Positions 1 to 7,455 of a stretch of DNA of 23,709 nucleotides are shown here, in pieces. The notes under the pieces are model-generated. The model saw only the letters and a list, made by a program, of their open reading frames with translations. It was not told the origin of the DNA and did no database searches. Location of the stretch: positions 1 to 23,709 of the IMG/VR virus record IMGVR_UViG_3300010354_000667. The stretch is one strand, 5' to 3'. A program made the position numbers and the translations under genes. How positions within the stretch are numbered: position 1 is the stretch's first letter; every line of letters begins with the position of its first letter. Source of the DNA: a virus.

Positions 1-29
1 CATTTTTCTCATCATAAAATTTAAAAAAG

Positions 30-383
30 TTATGAAGATCTAGAGTCATTTTTCTCTCCGAATAAACTAATGAAATACTCTGCGTCTACCACTGCTAGTG
101 GTTTCTTTCCATTCTTTTTAATAACAACGAGAGGTTCATAGTCACCAGAGTTAGCAGACGCCTGTTCATAGGCATCCCATATATTTAGCTTCTCCACATT
201 TTTACACTCAATGCTATGTGGAAACTTTAACCTAGCAGCACGAGCCATGATAAGGTCTTCGCCGCCTGCTCCCATAGAGCGTGATTCAATATCTTCTGGG
301 TGAACTTCGAGCATCTCAATAAGTTTATCTCTTACCCACTGCTGAAGACGACGACCCTTTGCTTTTGCTGATTGTACACGCAT
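30..383 (-). CDS. PD-(D/E)XK endonuclease, Holliday-junction-resolvase-like
   Basis: A 117-aa protein with the layout of a small Hjc/RecB-type nuclease. A basic N-terminal helix (KGRRLQQWVRDK, residues 9-20) is followed by a Gly-rich segment with G41-E42-D43, then a strand ending in E59-C60-K61 and a helix with W69, Y72 and Q74. D43, E59 and K61 fit the D...(E)xK metal-binding triad. Family knowledge predicts cutting of branched or flapped DNA; the exact substrate is inferred. The ATG at 383 lies nine bases after a perfect GGAGG, which forms the 3' arm of a hairpin, and a late-promoter motif lies just upstream, so late-specific translation is likely. The gene follows nrdB and a 40-aa ORF. It could instead be a general Holliday-resolvase-like recombination nuclease of unknown target; the nuclease fold is fairly sure, the role is not. 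Confidence 0.72.
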   Translation of the reverse strand: MRVQSAKAKGRRLQQWVRDKLIEMLEVHPEDIESRSMGAGGEDLIMARAARLKFPHSIECKNVEKLNIWDAYEQASANSGDYEPLVVIKKNGKKPLAVVDAEYFISLFGEKNDSRSS

Positions 384-391
384 AATAAAAA

Positions 392-407
392 ACCTCCATA
401 TGGAGGT
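392..407 (-). terminator. Terminator-like hairpin whose 3' arm is the SD of the nuclease gene
   Basis: On the minus strand ACCTCC-ATAT-GGAGGT forms a 6-bp stem with a 4-base loop, followed by TTTTTT. The stem is short for a terminator but has the right form. Its 3' arm, GGAGG, is the only Shine-Dalgarno sequence for the ATG nine bases on. Confidence 0.6.
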
Positions 408-413
408 ATTTAT
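407..413 (-). promoter_or_regulatory. T4-type late promoter (ATAAATA)
   Basis: Minus-strand GATAAATA matches seven of eight bases of the T4 late -10 element TATAAATA. It lies between the stop codon of the 40-aa ORF and the hairpin before the nuclease gene. Transcripts starting about 5-8 bases downstream would begin inside the left arm of the hairpin. Confidence 0.5.
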
Positions 414-536
414 CTATTCAGTTGTACCATGGATCTGGAATTTTCGTTTGAGTGCTGCTATTATCCACGCTTGAGATAGATTCTTCGGACCCTCCTTTAG
501 AAGTTTTTCTAGTTTTTCTATCTCTCTTTTTCTCAC
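414..536 (-). CDS. Small 40-aa basic helical protein, GTG start
   Basis: This short ORF starts with GTG overlapping the nrdB stop (GTGA) and ends in TAG. The peptide begins MRKREIEKLEKLLKEGPKNL and continues with an Ala/Ile segment (AWIIAALKRKF). It looks like two charged amphipathic helices. No Shine-Dalgarno is evident, so translation would depend on coupling to nrdB. It fills an otherwise empty stretch of about 120 bases in a genome with almost no gaps, which supports it. A different frame here is also open but has no start of its own. Function unknown. Confidence 0.45.
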   Translation of the reverse strand: MRKREIEKLEKLLKEGPKNLSQAWIIAALKRKFQIHGTTE

Positions 537-1717
537 AGTTGAAAACCAGCGAAAGTATCTTTCTTAACATCTTGTTTAATACCACCAATAACATAACTCT
601 CAACCTCTGTTTCTTGTGGGGCAACTTGTAGACCCTTAGAAGACAACCAGTGCTCTGTCCATGGAAGAGGATTGCTATTAGCAGGTACATCAAAAATGGG
701 TTTTAAACCAATTGCTTTCATTCTACGATTAGCAATCCATTCAACATATTTTTGTAATAGTTTTGAATTAAGTCCAATCATAGATCCATCTTTAAATAAA
801 TATTCTGCCCAAATCTTTTCTTCATCAACACAACGCTTAAACATATCAATTACATTTTGCTCTTCTTCCTTAGCAATTTGTAGCATGTCAGAATCATCAC
901 CTTCTCTCCACTTGTTAATAATATTTTGAGTAATAACTAAGTGTTGAGATTCATCTCTAGCAATCAGTCCTATTATTTTTGCGTTTCCTTCCATGAGTTT
1001 GAGTTCACCGAAAGCGAAAGAACAAGCGAACGAGACATAAAAGCGTATACCTTCCAAAATATTAACGTTAATAATGGCACGGTAGAGTTTTCTTTTGAGT
1101 TCATATAAAGTCTCCTTAGCAGCTGGAACACCTTCTAGCTGATGTTGCCATTGATTACCAGAAGAATATTCTTGAGCAGCACGAATGAATTCATCATATG
1201 CTTCAGTTACACTAGATGCTCTTTGAATAATATTTTGATCATCAAGAATAGTATCTAGAACTTCAGATGGATCGGCATACACATTTTTAATAATATATGT
1301 GTATGAGCGACTATGAATCATTTCCATAAATTCCCATGCTGTCATACATGATTCAAGTTCAGGTAAAGAACAATATGGAATAAATGCCATGCCAGGACCA
1401 CGACCCTGAACAGAATCTAGAAGGATTTGATACTTCAAATTAGAAGTAAAAATATGTTTCTGCTCAGGACGAAGTTGCTGATAATCAGCACGGTCTTTTT
1501 GAAGGGAGACCTCTTCAGGTCTCCAGAAGTATCCAAGCTGCTGTTGAGTTAATTTGTCAAAGACAGGATATTTAAAATGATCGTATCTTTGTACTCCAAG
1601 AGGAGCACCAAAAAACATTGGTTGTTTTAAAGTATTGATTTTTTCAGTATTGAATACAGTCATACCTTCAATATTTGTTTCATAATCATTACTAACTCTA
1701 AATCTTGCAACTGTCAC
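533..1717 (-). CDS. nrdB: Class I ribonucleotide reductase, small (radical) subunit
   Basis: NrdB holds the diiron-tyrosyl radical cofactor used by NrdA to reduce ribonucleotides to deoxyribonucleotides, supplying phage DNA synthesis. Visible cofactor residues are D101, the helix E132-x-x-H135-SRSY139 (Y139 is the expected radical tyrosine), the LEGIRFY segment carrying a third glutamate, and RDESQH carrying the last Glu/His pair. Length (394 aa) is normal for the family. The start is GTG at 1717, not ATG: an excellent AAGGAGG lies nine bases upstream, inside the nrdA C-terminal codons, and nrdA overlaps by 20 bases. A later in-frame ATG at 1663 has a poorly spaced ribosome site. The last residues (FAGFQL) resemble the C-terminal tail by which small subunits dock on NrdA. 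Confidence 0.96.
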   Translation of the reverse strand: MTVARFRVSNDYETNIEGMTVFNTEKINTLKQPMFFGAPLGVQRYDHFKYPVFDKLTQQQLGYFWRPEEVSLQKDRADYQQLRPEQKHIFTSNLKYQILLDSVQGRGPGMAFIPYCSLPELESCMTAWEFMEMIHSRSYTYIIKNVYADPSEVLDTILDDQNIIQRASSVTEAYDEFIRAAQEYSSGNQWQHQLEGVPAAKETLYELKRKLYRAIINVNILEGIRFYVSFACSFAFGELKLMEGNAKIIGLIARDESQHLVITQNIINKWREGDDSDMLQIAKEEEQNVIDMFKRCVDEEKIWAEYLFKDGSMIGLNSKLLQKYVEWIANRRMKAIGLKPIFDVPANSNPLPWTEHWLSSKGLQVAPQETEVESYVIGGIKQDVKKDTFAGFQL

Positions 1718-4010
1718 AATCTTCTTCCTCCTTACCGTTTAATAGTTCTTGTAGCATTTCTTCAATGCTTTGTTTCTTTTCTTCGTCTTCGCTATCCTTC
1801 TTGAGATCATTAGTGTTTTGATAATAAGATGTTTTCCACCCATACTTATATGTGGTAAGAAAATCATTGGCAATCACCGACACAGGAACTTCATTATCTG
1901 GATAATTCTCTGGGTTGTACGACCAGTTTCCAGAAATCGCTTGATCGAAGAATTTTTGCATAACAGCGACAATAGCAAGATACCCACTATTGTCAGGCAT
2001 ATCCCAAAGAAGCGTATAATTGTTCTTAAGAGTTTGATACTGAGGAACAACTTGCTTAAGTGGTCCTTTCTTCGACTTTTTAATGGACAAGTAATCTCTA
2101 GGTGGTTCGATTCCGTTTGTGGCATTTGACACAACGGAACTGCTCTCCGAAGGCATTTGTGCGGACAGTGTTGAGTTCCTGAGACCGTGTTCGACGATAG
2201 ATGTCCTGAGAGATTCCCAATCATAATTGTAAGTAGGGGGGACTAACTGATCTACGTCCTGTTTATATGTATCAATCGGAAGAATTCCATCAGCATACTT
2301 AGTACGATTAAAGTAACCACACGCTCCCTTTTCAATAGCAAGTTGATTAGAAGACTTGAGCAAATAGTACTGGAATGCTTCTGTTAATTTATGTACTTCT
2401 ATCCATCCAAGAGGATCACTATATTTAAATCCATGGCGAGCAAGATAATGTGCTAAACCAATATATCCAATACCAAGAGAGCGTCGATTAAGAGTAGAAA
2501 TTTCAGCAGCTTTAACTGGATAATTTTGATACTCGATCAATTCATCAAGACCACGTACAGAAAGATCACACAGTTCTTCCAACTCATCTAAATTTTTCAA
2601 TCTACCAATATTAATAGCAGAAAGAATACAAAGAGCAATCTCACCTTCACCATCAATATGCTCGATAGGATCTGTGGGAAGAGTAATCTCCTGACAAAGA
2701 TTAGACATGTTCACTTTGTCTTTAAAAGAAGAGTGAGAATTACAATGATCGATATTCATGATGTAGATACGACCAGTCTCTGCTCTTTCTTTTAAAAGAT
2801 TAAAGATTAATTCTTGAGCGGCGATTCGCTTTTTAGGGATTGAGTCATCTGATTCGTAAGTGGTATACAGATCATCAAAGCCAGGAGTCCCGAAACTATC
2901 ATAGAGCCCAGGTACATCATGGGGAGAAAATAGGGTGATGTCACCATTCTGAATGAATCGTTCGTAGAATAGTTTACTGATTTGAATTGAGTAGTCAAGT
3001 TTTCGTACACGGTTATCCTCCGTACCTTTGTTGTTTTTAAGAACAATAATGTCTTCTATTTCTTGGTGCCAAATGGGGAAGTGAACCGTAGCTGATCCAC
3101 CTCTAATGCCATTTTGAGTACAGCATCGGACAGTCGCTTCAAACTTCTTGAGGAATGGAATAACCCCTGTGTGAGCAACTTCTCCCCCTCGGATTTTGCT
3201 GTTGACGCCACGGATTCTGCCAGCGTTGATGCCGATGCCCGCCCTTTGTGCAACGTATCTGCCAATAGCCATATCGCTACTAAAGATACTATTGAGGGTG
3301 TCATCGCTGTCAATAAGCACACAGCTAGCAAATTGTCGAAGTGGAGTTCTAACCCCTGCCATGATAGGTGTGGGAATGTTGATTTTGTGTTTGGAGATTG
3401 CATTGTAATAACGGCGAACGTAATCTAACCTAGTACTAAGTGGATACTCAGCAAATAAAGTAAGAGCAATCATCATGTACATATACTGTGGCGTCTCAAA
3501 GATTTCGCCACTGCTTCTATCTTGCACGAGGTACTTATCAACGACTTGACGTAAACCAGCATAAGAAAATAGATAGTCACGATCATGATCGATCCAACTA
3601 TTAATCTTTGACCAATCTTCATCAGTATACTTATCGACAATTTCTTCGTCATATACTTTTAGAACAGTGGAATTATAAAGAACAACATCATAAATGCTGG
3701 GCATTCCTTCTTTCCAAATATTCTTGTGGAATACTTCTTTTCTCAAAGAGAACAAGAGAAGTCTTGCCGCTACATATTGGTAGTTAGGATTATCCAAAGA
3801 GATGAGATCACTAGCAGATCTAACAAGAATTTCTTGAATCTCTTCAGTTGTAATTCCATCATAAAATTGAATACCAGAATTCATTTCTACTTGAGAAGCA
3901 GAAACACCAGCCAATCCATCACATGCTTCATCAACCATACGATGAATTTTATCTAGATTAAGAGGTTCGATTGAACCATCACGCTTAGTAACTTTGATCC
4001 CGTTGCTCAT
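1698..4010 (-). CDS. nrdA: Class I ribonucleotide reductase, large (catalytic) subunit
   Basis: NrdA reduces ribonucleoside diphosphates in the cytoplasm using the NrdB radical. The 770-aa protein starts with an ATP-cone domain (IKVTKRDGSIEP, about residues 5-90). The active site is clear: MSNLCQEI gives N437, C439 and E441, the same numbers as in E. coli NrdA. FASCVLI (C230) and LCILSAINIG (C461) supply the redox cysteine pair, and SYY near the C-terminus matches the radical-transfer tyrosines. The C-terminal CDSC is the swinging-arm thiol pair. I place the start at 4010 rather than an upstream ATG at 4022 because GGAAG lies at good spacing and the ATG overlaps the gp61 stop as ATGA. It forms a coupled unit with primase upstream and nrdB downstream. 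Confidence 0.96.
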   Translation of the reverse strand: MSNGIKVTKRDGSIEPLNLDKIHRMVDEACDGLAGVSASQVEMNSGIQFYDGITTEEIQEILVRSASDLISLDNPNYQYVAARLLLFSLRKEVFHKNIWKEGMPSIYDVVLYNSTVLKVYDEEIVDKYTDEDWSKINSWIDHDRDYLFSYAGLRQVVDKYLVQDRSSGEIFETPQYMYMMIALTLFAEYPLSTRLDYVRRYYNAISKHKINIPTPIMAGVRTPLRQFASCVLIDSDDTLNSIFSSDMAIGRYVAQRAGIGINAGRIRGVNSKIRGGEVAHTGVIPFLKKFEATVRCCTQNGIRGGSATVHFPIWHQEIEDIIVLKNNKGTEDNRVRKLDYSIQISKLFYERFIQNGDITLFSPHDVPGLYDSFGTPGFDDLYTTYESDDSIPKKRIAAQELIFNLLKERAETGRIYIMNIDHCNSHSSFKDKVNMSNLCQEITLPTDPIEHIDGEGEIALCILSAINIGRLKNLDELEELCDLSVRGLDELIEYQNYPVKAAEISTLNRRSLGIGYIGLAHYLARHGFKYSDPLGWIEVHKLTEAFQYYLLKSSNQLAIEKGACGYFNRTKYADGILPIDTYKQDVDQLVPPTYNYDWESLRTSIVEHGLRNSTLSAQMPSESSSVVSNATNGIEPPRDYLSIKKSKKGPLKQVVPQYQTLKNNYTLLWDMPDNSGYLAIVAVMQKFFDQAISGNWSYNPENYPDNEVPVSVIANDFLTTYKYGWKTSYYQNTNDLKKDSEDEEKKQSIEEMLQELLNGKEEEDCDSCKI

Positions 4011-5005
4011 ACTTTCTTCCATTCGTTAAGTTTTAGTTTTGCTTCTAAACCATGATAGGTATTACATTCTACCATACGTTGTACATCTCGTCCAGCTAAT
4101 ACCATATCATTGATATCTTTTTCTTTAATGTTTGTTGGCCAGATAACTACTTTATCTCCGTGCTGTATGGTTTTAGCAACACGTTCGACGATTTGTTTGT
4201 TACGTGGTTCGTTGTCATAAACAAATGTACAATCAGGAAACTGTATCCTATCAAGTACAACGTCACTGCCACACATTGCAATGCTGTTATCAATGAACAA
4301 TGAATCAAACGGACCTTCGGTAACATAAACATTTTTAGTAGTATCTACACGATCTAAACCAAATATTTTTGGTTTAGATTCATCCAACATAATTGTAATA
4401 TATCTAATCTTTGCCTGTGGTGCCAAGGATCTTCCCTGATACCCAAACATTTTACCCTCTGTATCCTTAAGCGGTATAATTATTCTTGGACTGTCTTGCT
4501 TCAGATTAGGAAATATCTTGATCTGTGAATTAGTCCACTCTTTAAATTTGGGGCAATAGTAAAAGTAATCTAGGTTATTAATTTTTCTAGTTTCTAAATA
4601 CTCCCTCGCTGGGTGTGTAATATTTAGTTCCGAGATATTTTTCAAGTTTATCGAATTTTCATTTTCTTTGAAAAATTGTGGTTCCTGAAAATTAAAGGTG
4701 GGATTTGGAGTGTTAGATCCCTTACCCGTCAGTCCTTCTTTATATCTTTCTAGAACATATTGATCGTAGAGAATTTGATTTTGATCCTTTAAAAAATTTG
4801 TAAACGTTCTACCTACACCACAGTTATGACACTTAAAAACCAAGTCATTCTTGACTTTAAAAATATATCCTCTTGCCTTATCTTTTCGTTTCCTACTATC
4901 TCCACAATAAGGACAACGAAAATTATAAAGAGATTCTTTTTTCTTTGTAAATTTTTGTAGTTGAGGAGAGACTAGAGAAACATATTTTACATCAATAAAA
5001 CTCAT
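4007..5005 (-). CDS. gp61: DNA primase gp61
   Basis: A T4-type primase that makes RNA primers for lagging-strand synthesis with helicase gp41. The 332-aa protein has an N-terminal zinc ribbon (CPYCGDS, C31/C34, and CHNCG, C59/C62), then a catalytic region with a TOPRIM signature: VTEGPFDSLFIDN (the Glu after a strand) and FVYDNEP (an acidic metal-binding pair in D-N-E). The reading frame stays open 42 codons upstream, but those encode a Cys-rich shadow of the preceding gene. The ATG at 5005 overlaps the upstream stop as ATGA, so I use it. Its partner gp41 lies about 7 kb away in this window; here primase is grouped with nucleotide-metabolism genes. Confidence 0.9.
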   Translation of the reverse strand: MSFIDVKYVSLVSPQLQKFTKKKESLYNFRCPYCGDSRKRKDKARGYIFKVKNDLVFKCHNCGVGRTFTNFLKDQNQILYDQYVLERYKEGLTGKGSNTPNPTFNFQEPQFFKENENSINLKNISELNITHPAREYLETRKINNLDYFYYCPKFKEWTNSQIKIFPNLKQDSPRIIIPLKDTEGKMFGYQGRSLAPQAKIRYITIMLDESKPKIFGLDRVDTTKNVYVTEGPFDSLFIDNSIAMCGSDVVLDRIQFPDCTFVYDNEPRNKQIVERVAKTIQHGDKVVIWPTNIKEKDINDMVLAGRDVQRMVECNTYHGLEAKLKLNEWKKV

Positions 5006-5397
5006 TTTATAAGGTGGGTATTCGCTCCTCCTATGGTAGCACGTCCAGCGCCCACTGTCAATAGATTTCCAAAAAATGCTGCGGATCCAATAACCAGTGT
5101 GGCAGCAGCAACAACACCCATAGTATACCAACGAAACTTAGAAAGTTCTTCTATCTTTTTTTCAACTACAGATATTTTCTCATTCACTCCTCTAATTAAT
5201 TCTAAAATAGCAGCATCTGCTTTATCAACTTGTTCTAATCTATTTTCATGTCGTTCTAAAATGAGGGCAACTGATTGATTACCCTCACTTATTTTATCAA
5301 CGGCACGTTCAAGTTTGTCAAGCATCTCCTTGGAGAGATCTTCATATATTTGAAACTTCGCTTCTAATACTGAAAGGTCTTTCCCAAAGTTAAACAT
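5002..5397 (-). CDS. Coiled-coil protein with one C-terminal membrane helix
   Basis: A 131-aa protein that I cannot name. Residues 1-85 are a long charged helical region with heptad-like hydrophobics (LEAKFQIYEDLSKEMLDKL, then VEKKIEELSKF). A single hydrophobic segment follows (YTMGVVAAATLVIGSAAFF, about residues 91-109), then a short Gly/Ala-rich tail. There is no signal peptide. A coiled coil followed by one C-terminal membrane helix is the layout of XhlA-type holin-associated lysis proteins, so a lysis or membrane-anchor role is possible but inferred. The start has a good ribosome site (AAGGA, six bases before ATG). It lies between a Lys-rich protein and primase and overlaps primase by ATGA. 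Confidence 0.75.
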   Translation of the reverse strand: MFNFGKDLSVLEAKFQIYEDLSKEMLDKLERAVDKISEGNQSVALILERHENRLEQVDKADAAILELIRGVNEKISVVEKKIEELSKFRWYTMGVVAAATLVIGSAAFFGNLLTVGAGRATIGGANTHLIK

Positions 5398-5408
5398 GTC
5401 TATCCTTA

Positions 5409-6101
5409 TCAGACGTTTCTTACAGCAAACTCAAGAGCACTTTGGAATGTTACAGCATCTTTGTTTAACATATAACGATACTTATCTTTGTTCTCGTCAT
5501 CTAGTTGAGCATAAGCGGCAGCAATACGTTTAGCGGAAAAGTTATCTAGATTTTGTACACTTCCATCGCCAAATGTAATCTTGGCGAATTCAGTTTCTCC
5601 TCTTGGATTTAATTCCGATGTAGCAACTTGAATAGCAACTTCAAGGGCGTCCATTGTGTTTGTAGATTCAGTCATCATTTCACCTGTAGGTTCGTAAGAA
5701 TTTTTTTGTTGTACACGCTTCTGTTGATCAGAAGCTTTCTTTTTAAAATCAGCAAGACGGGCTTTCATAAGAACGTCCATCTCTCTGGTTTTATTCATCA
5801 TCTTCTTCTTAGCTTCATCACGCTTTTTCTGAAGATCTTTTTGGCGATTGAGCTTTTTCATTTGCCCAATCTGCTTTTGTGCTCTCTCGGTTTCCGAGGG
5901 AACCGCCTCCATAATAGTTTGTTCTAATTCTTCTTTCATTTTTTTACGTTTGGAAATACGAGAGATTAATTTACCCGACTTCTTTTTTTTATAAGCTCTA
6001 TTGGATCTTGTATTAACAAATACGAATGCTGGTGGCATAGACAAAGCAGCGCCGTTGCCTGCCATCATTTCATTTATATTAGGTTCAGTGCTTTTAGACA
6101 T
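5409..6101 (-). CDS. Hypothetical Lys-rich helical protein, 230 aa
   Basis: Not recognised. The N-terminal 30 residues are non-polar/Asn-rich, followed by very basic helix-forming sequence (residues 35-135, many K/R/Q/M; for example KKLNRQKDLQKKRDEAKKK). A distinct compact C-terminal domain follows (about 145-230: TMDALEVAIQVATSELNPRG, then FGDGSVQNLDNFSAKRIAAAYAQL). The basic middle could bind nucleic acid or act as an assembly linker. The start at 6101 overlaps the upstream gene by 28 bases and has only a weak ribosome site (AAGA); ATGs at 6068 or 6065 are alternatives. The neighbours suggest a late or virion-associated protein. Confidence 0.75.
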   Translation of the reverse strand: MSKSTEPNINEMMAGNGAALSMPPAFVFVNTRSNRAYKKKKSGKLISRISKRKKMKEELEQTIMEAVPSETERAQKQIGQMKKLNRQKDLQKKRDEAKKKMMNKTREMDVLMKARLADFKKKASDQQKRVQQKNSYEPTGEMMTESTNTMDALEVAIQVATSELNPRGETEFAKITFGDGSVQNLDNFSAKRIAAAYAQLDDENKDKYRYMLNKDAVTFQSALEFAVRNV

Positions 6102-6430
6102 TCTTGATCAACTTCTTTATTGAGTATCTCTGGTAATCTATTTAGAAACAATAGAAATGCTTTCAAAAAGGGCCAGTATGTTGCTTCTATTTTGAAAAAG
6201 AGTAATGGTGTAGCAGCATCATCAAAAACATTATACAATAAAATAATATGATTTAGAATTAAATGGGTTTTCAATTCACCCGTAGATTCATACCTACGAA
6301 ATAATCTTTTAATATATTTAAATCGATTCAGATCTTCTTCAAAATCTTGATATGTAACTGATGTAGGATTGTCATAATTTTTTATGGCAAACATCATCCA
6401 ATTATCTTTCGTCAATTCACTAAAGTTCAT
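6074..6430 (-). CDS. Conserved phage hypothetical, 118 aa (DUF7207-like)
   Basis: A small helical protein beginning MNFSELTKDNWMMFAIKNYD and continuing FEEDLNRFKYIKRLFRRYE, LILNHIILLYNVF and FFKIEATYWPFLKAFLLFLNRLPE. From memory this pattern recurs in many T4-like marine phages as a short protein of unknown function next to structural genes, and the DUF7207 label is my recollection rather than a search result. The hydrophobic runs look like buried helices rather than clear membrane segments. Its ATG lies close behind the Ig-domain gene stop without an evident Shine-Dalgarno, so it is probably translated by coupling. Confidence 0.75.
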   Translation of the reverse strand: MNFSELTKDNWMMFAIKNYDNPTSVTYQDFEEDLNRFKYIKRLFRRYESTGELKTHLILNHIILLYNVFDDAATPLLFFKIEATYWPFLKAFLLFLNRLPEILNKEVDQECLKALNLI

Positions 6431-6435
6431 TTAAA

Positions 6436-7035
6436 TCATGGAGCTTCGGTTACATATAAAACAGCAGTGTCAGAAATAACTTCTGGAGCACCATTGCTAG
6501 AAGTGACTTTTACTCGATATTGATATGAATCCCATGCCAACTCAAGATTTTCAATTTCTAACGTATCTGCTGTAGCACCAGAAATATTTGTCCAGCGACC
6601 AGAAGCAGTAGTTCTACGCTGCCACTGATAAGCAAGTGTAGGTGATCCAGATCCAGTTACAGAAGCTTCAACAATAAACATTGCTGTAGTTCCTTCTTCT
6701 TCTGTTTGATCTTCTGGTTGTGTATCAATTGTAATTACAAATGAGGCATCAGCAGCAACAGTATCATCTGCTTGTGATTCAGCAGCATTTGATTCTGGAT
6801 CAGCAATAGTAACTAGAAGTTCTGCCTTGTGACGAGTGACTCCTTCACAATCAGTGAAAGTAAAGTATCTCCACCATCCAGGAGCATTGACACCTCTCGC
6901 TTTATTTTCTACAAGAGCAGCTTCTGTATTATCGACAAAGATAACATCTGCTTGTGGAAGTACATTTGTTAAAGCACTAGCATAAACAACTTTATCTAAA
7001 TTCTCATTTGAATCGGTCTTACCGTATAGAGACAT
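6436..7035 (-). CDS. Ig-like domain virion protein
   Basis: A 199-aa two-part protein. The N-terminal part (about residues 1-78: MSLYGKTDSNENLDKVV, GWWRYFTFTDCEGVTRHKAE) is a compact domain of a type I associate with cyanophage structural proteins. An acidic Ala/Glu/Asp linker (80-105) leads to an immunoglobulin-like beta-sandwich (about 106-199) with the usual core pattern: IDTQPEDQTEEEGTTAMFIV, YQWQR (core Trp), WTNISGATADTLEIENL and YQYRVKVTSSNGA (the tyrosine-corner strand). The usual disulfide cysteines are absent, as in many phage Ig domains. Such domains are displayed on capsids or tails and bind weakly to surfaces; that role is inferred. It has GGAG before its ATG and a perfect late promoter upstream. 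Hoc-like decoration is an alternative. Confidence 0.8.
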   Translation of the reverse strand: MSLYGKTDSNENLDKVVYASALTNVLPQADVIFVDNTEAALVENKARGVNAPGWWRYFTFTDCEGVTRHKAELLVTIADPESNAAESQADDTVAADASFVITIDTQPEDQTEEEGTTAMFIVEASVTGSGSPTLAYQWQRRTTASGRWTNISGATADTLEIENLELAWDSYQYRVKVTSSNGAPEVISDTAVLYVTEAP

Positions 7036-7069
7036 TTAATTTCTCCGACTAAACTTTATACCTAATACA

Positions 7070-7077
7070 TATTTATA
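7070..7077 (-). promoter_or_regulatory. Perfect T4 late promoter TATAAATA
   Basis: The minus strand reads TTTTTTTATAAATATG, containing all eight bases of the T4 late consensus, 35 bases upstream of the Ig-domain gene ATG. Its first bases are also the end of the U-tract of the terminator just upstream. Confidence 0.7.
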
Positions 7078-7082
7078 AAAAA

Positions 7083-7107
7083 AGGAGACCTTACTTTAAG
7101 GTCTCCT
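7083..7107 (-). terminator. Rho-independent terminator after the 57-aa gene
   Basis: A perfect 11-bp stem with a 3-base loop (AGGAGACCTTA / TAAGGTCTCCT, minus strand) is followed by seven T residues. It ends the transcript of the 57-aa gene. Confidence 0.92.
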
Positions 7108-7117
7108 GGTAAAATAA

Positions 7118-7291
7118 TTATGCTTCAGGTTTAAACAGTTTGTCTTTGACGACTTCAAGAATGACATCATCAATACTGTTATCAGTTGATTTCACATACT
7201 TCGATAGAAGTTCAATGACAAGATTTTTGACTGCTGGATGTGTAGCAATCGAGAAGAGTAGTGGTTTAACTACTACAACTAATAATCCCAT
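7118..7291 (-). CDS. Small 57-aa hydrophobic N-terminus protein
   Basis: This peptide starts MGLLVVVVKPLLFSIATHPA and continues VKNLVIELLSKYVKSTDNSI to end in a Lys-rich helix. The frame is open from 7315, but the ATG at 7291 has GGAG at proper spacing and gives the natural start. A short hydrophobic stretch (GLLVVVV) precedes an amphipathic helical region, which hints at membrane or virion-surface association, but it is too short for a firm topology. I believe similar small proteins recur in cyanomyoviruses; function unknown. It is immediately followed by a strong terminator and preceded by a CTAAATA late-like motif. Confidence 0.75.
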   Translation of the reverse strand: MGLLVVVVKPLLFSIATHPAVKNLVIELLSKYVKSTDNSIDDVILEVVKDKLFKPEA

Positions 7292-7317
7292 AATGATCTC
7301 CAAATCGGACAACAATT

Positions 7318-7455
7318 TTATTTAGTTGTATGCTGATCTTTTGATTGACTCTTAATTGCCTTCTTAAGATATTTGGTATTCTTTTTAGTATTCACATCAT
7401 CCAAAGGTTTGTCAGGAATTTCAGGCATCACCTCTACGGTAGATGCCTCATTTAC
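7318..7455 (-). CDS. -1 frame extension of the EF-hand protein (frameshift product) or short separate ORF
   Basis: Forty-five sense codons and a TAA lie in the -1 frame directly after the slippery A AAA AAG at the end of the 270-aa gene. The extension reads VNEASTVEVMPEIPDKPLDD and then a Lys-rich helical part (NTKKNTKYLKKAIKSQSK). It fills most of a 160-base space that is otherwise empty in a genome where genes nearly always abut. An internal ATG at 7428 would give a 36-aa peptide, but its only SD-like bases sit too close and within a hairpin stem. A past indel splitting one gene is the other explanation. Confidence 0.45.
   Translation of the reverse strand, partial: VNEASTVEVMPEIPDKPLDDVNTKKNTKYLKKAIKSQSKDQHTTK
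7423..7448 (-). promoter_or_regulatory. Hairpin six bases downstream of the slippery heptamer
   Basis: On the minus strand AGGCATC pairs with GATGCCT (7 bp), and an inner ACC/GGT extends the stem past a one-base bulge, leaving a 5-base loop. No U-tract follows, so it is not a standard terminator. Its spacing from the heptamer suits a frameshift stimulator. Confidence 0.5.

Noticed and set aside
1-15. ATGATGAGAAAAATG on the minus strand at the left edge, possible start of the next gene
   Set aside because: Only five codons are inside the window and no Shine-Dalgarno precedes it.
1874-2224. 116-codon open frame inside nrdA, and similar long frames inside gp43, gp41 and uvsX
   Set aside because: They are overlapping shadows of genes with complete family motifs and lack ribosome sites.
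4007-5131. Longer form of primase starting at 5131
   Set aside because: The extra 42 residues are a Cys-rich translation of the upstream gene; the ATGA-coupled start at 5005 is better.
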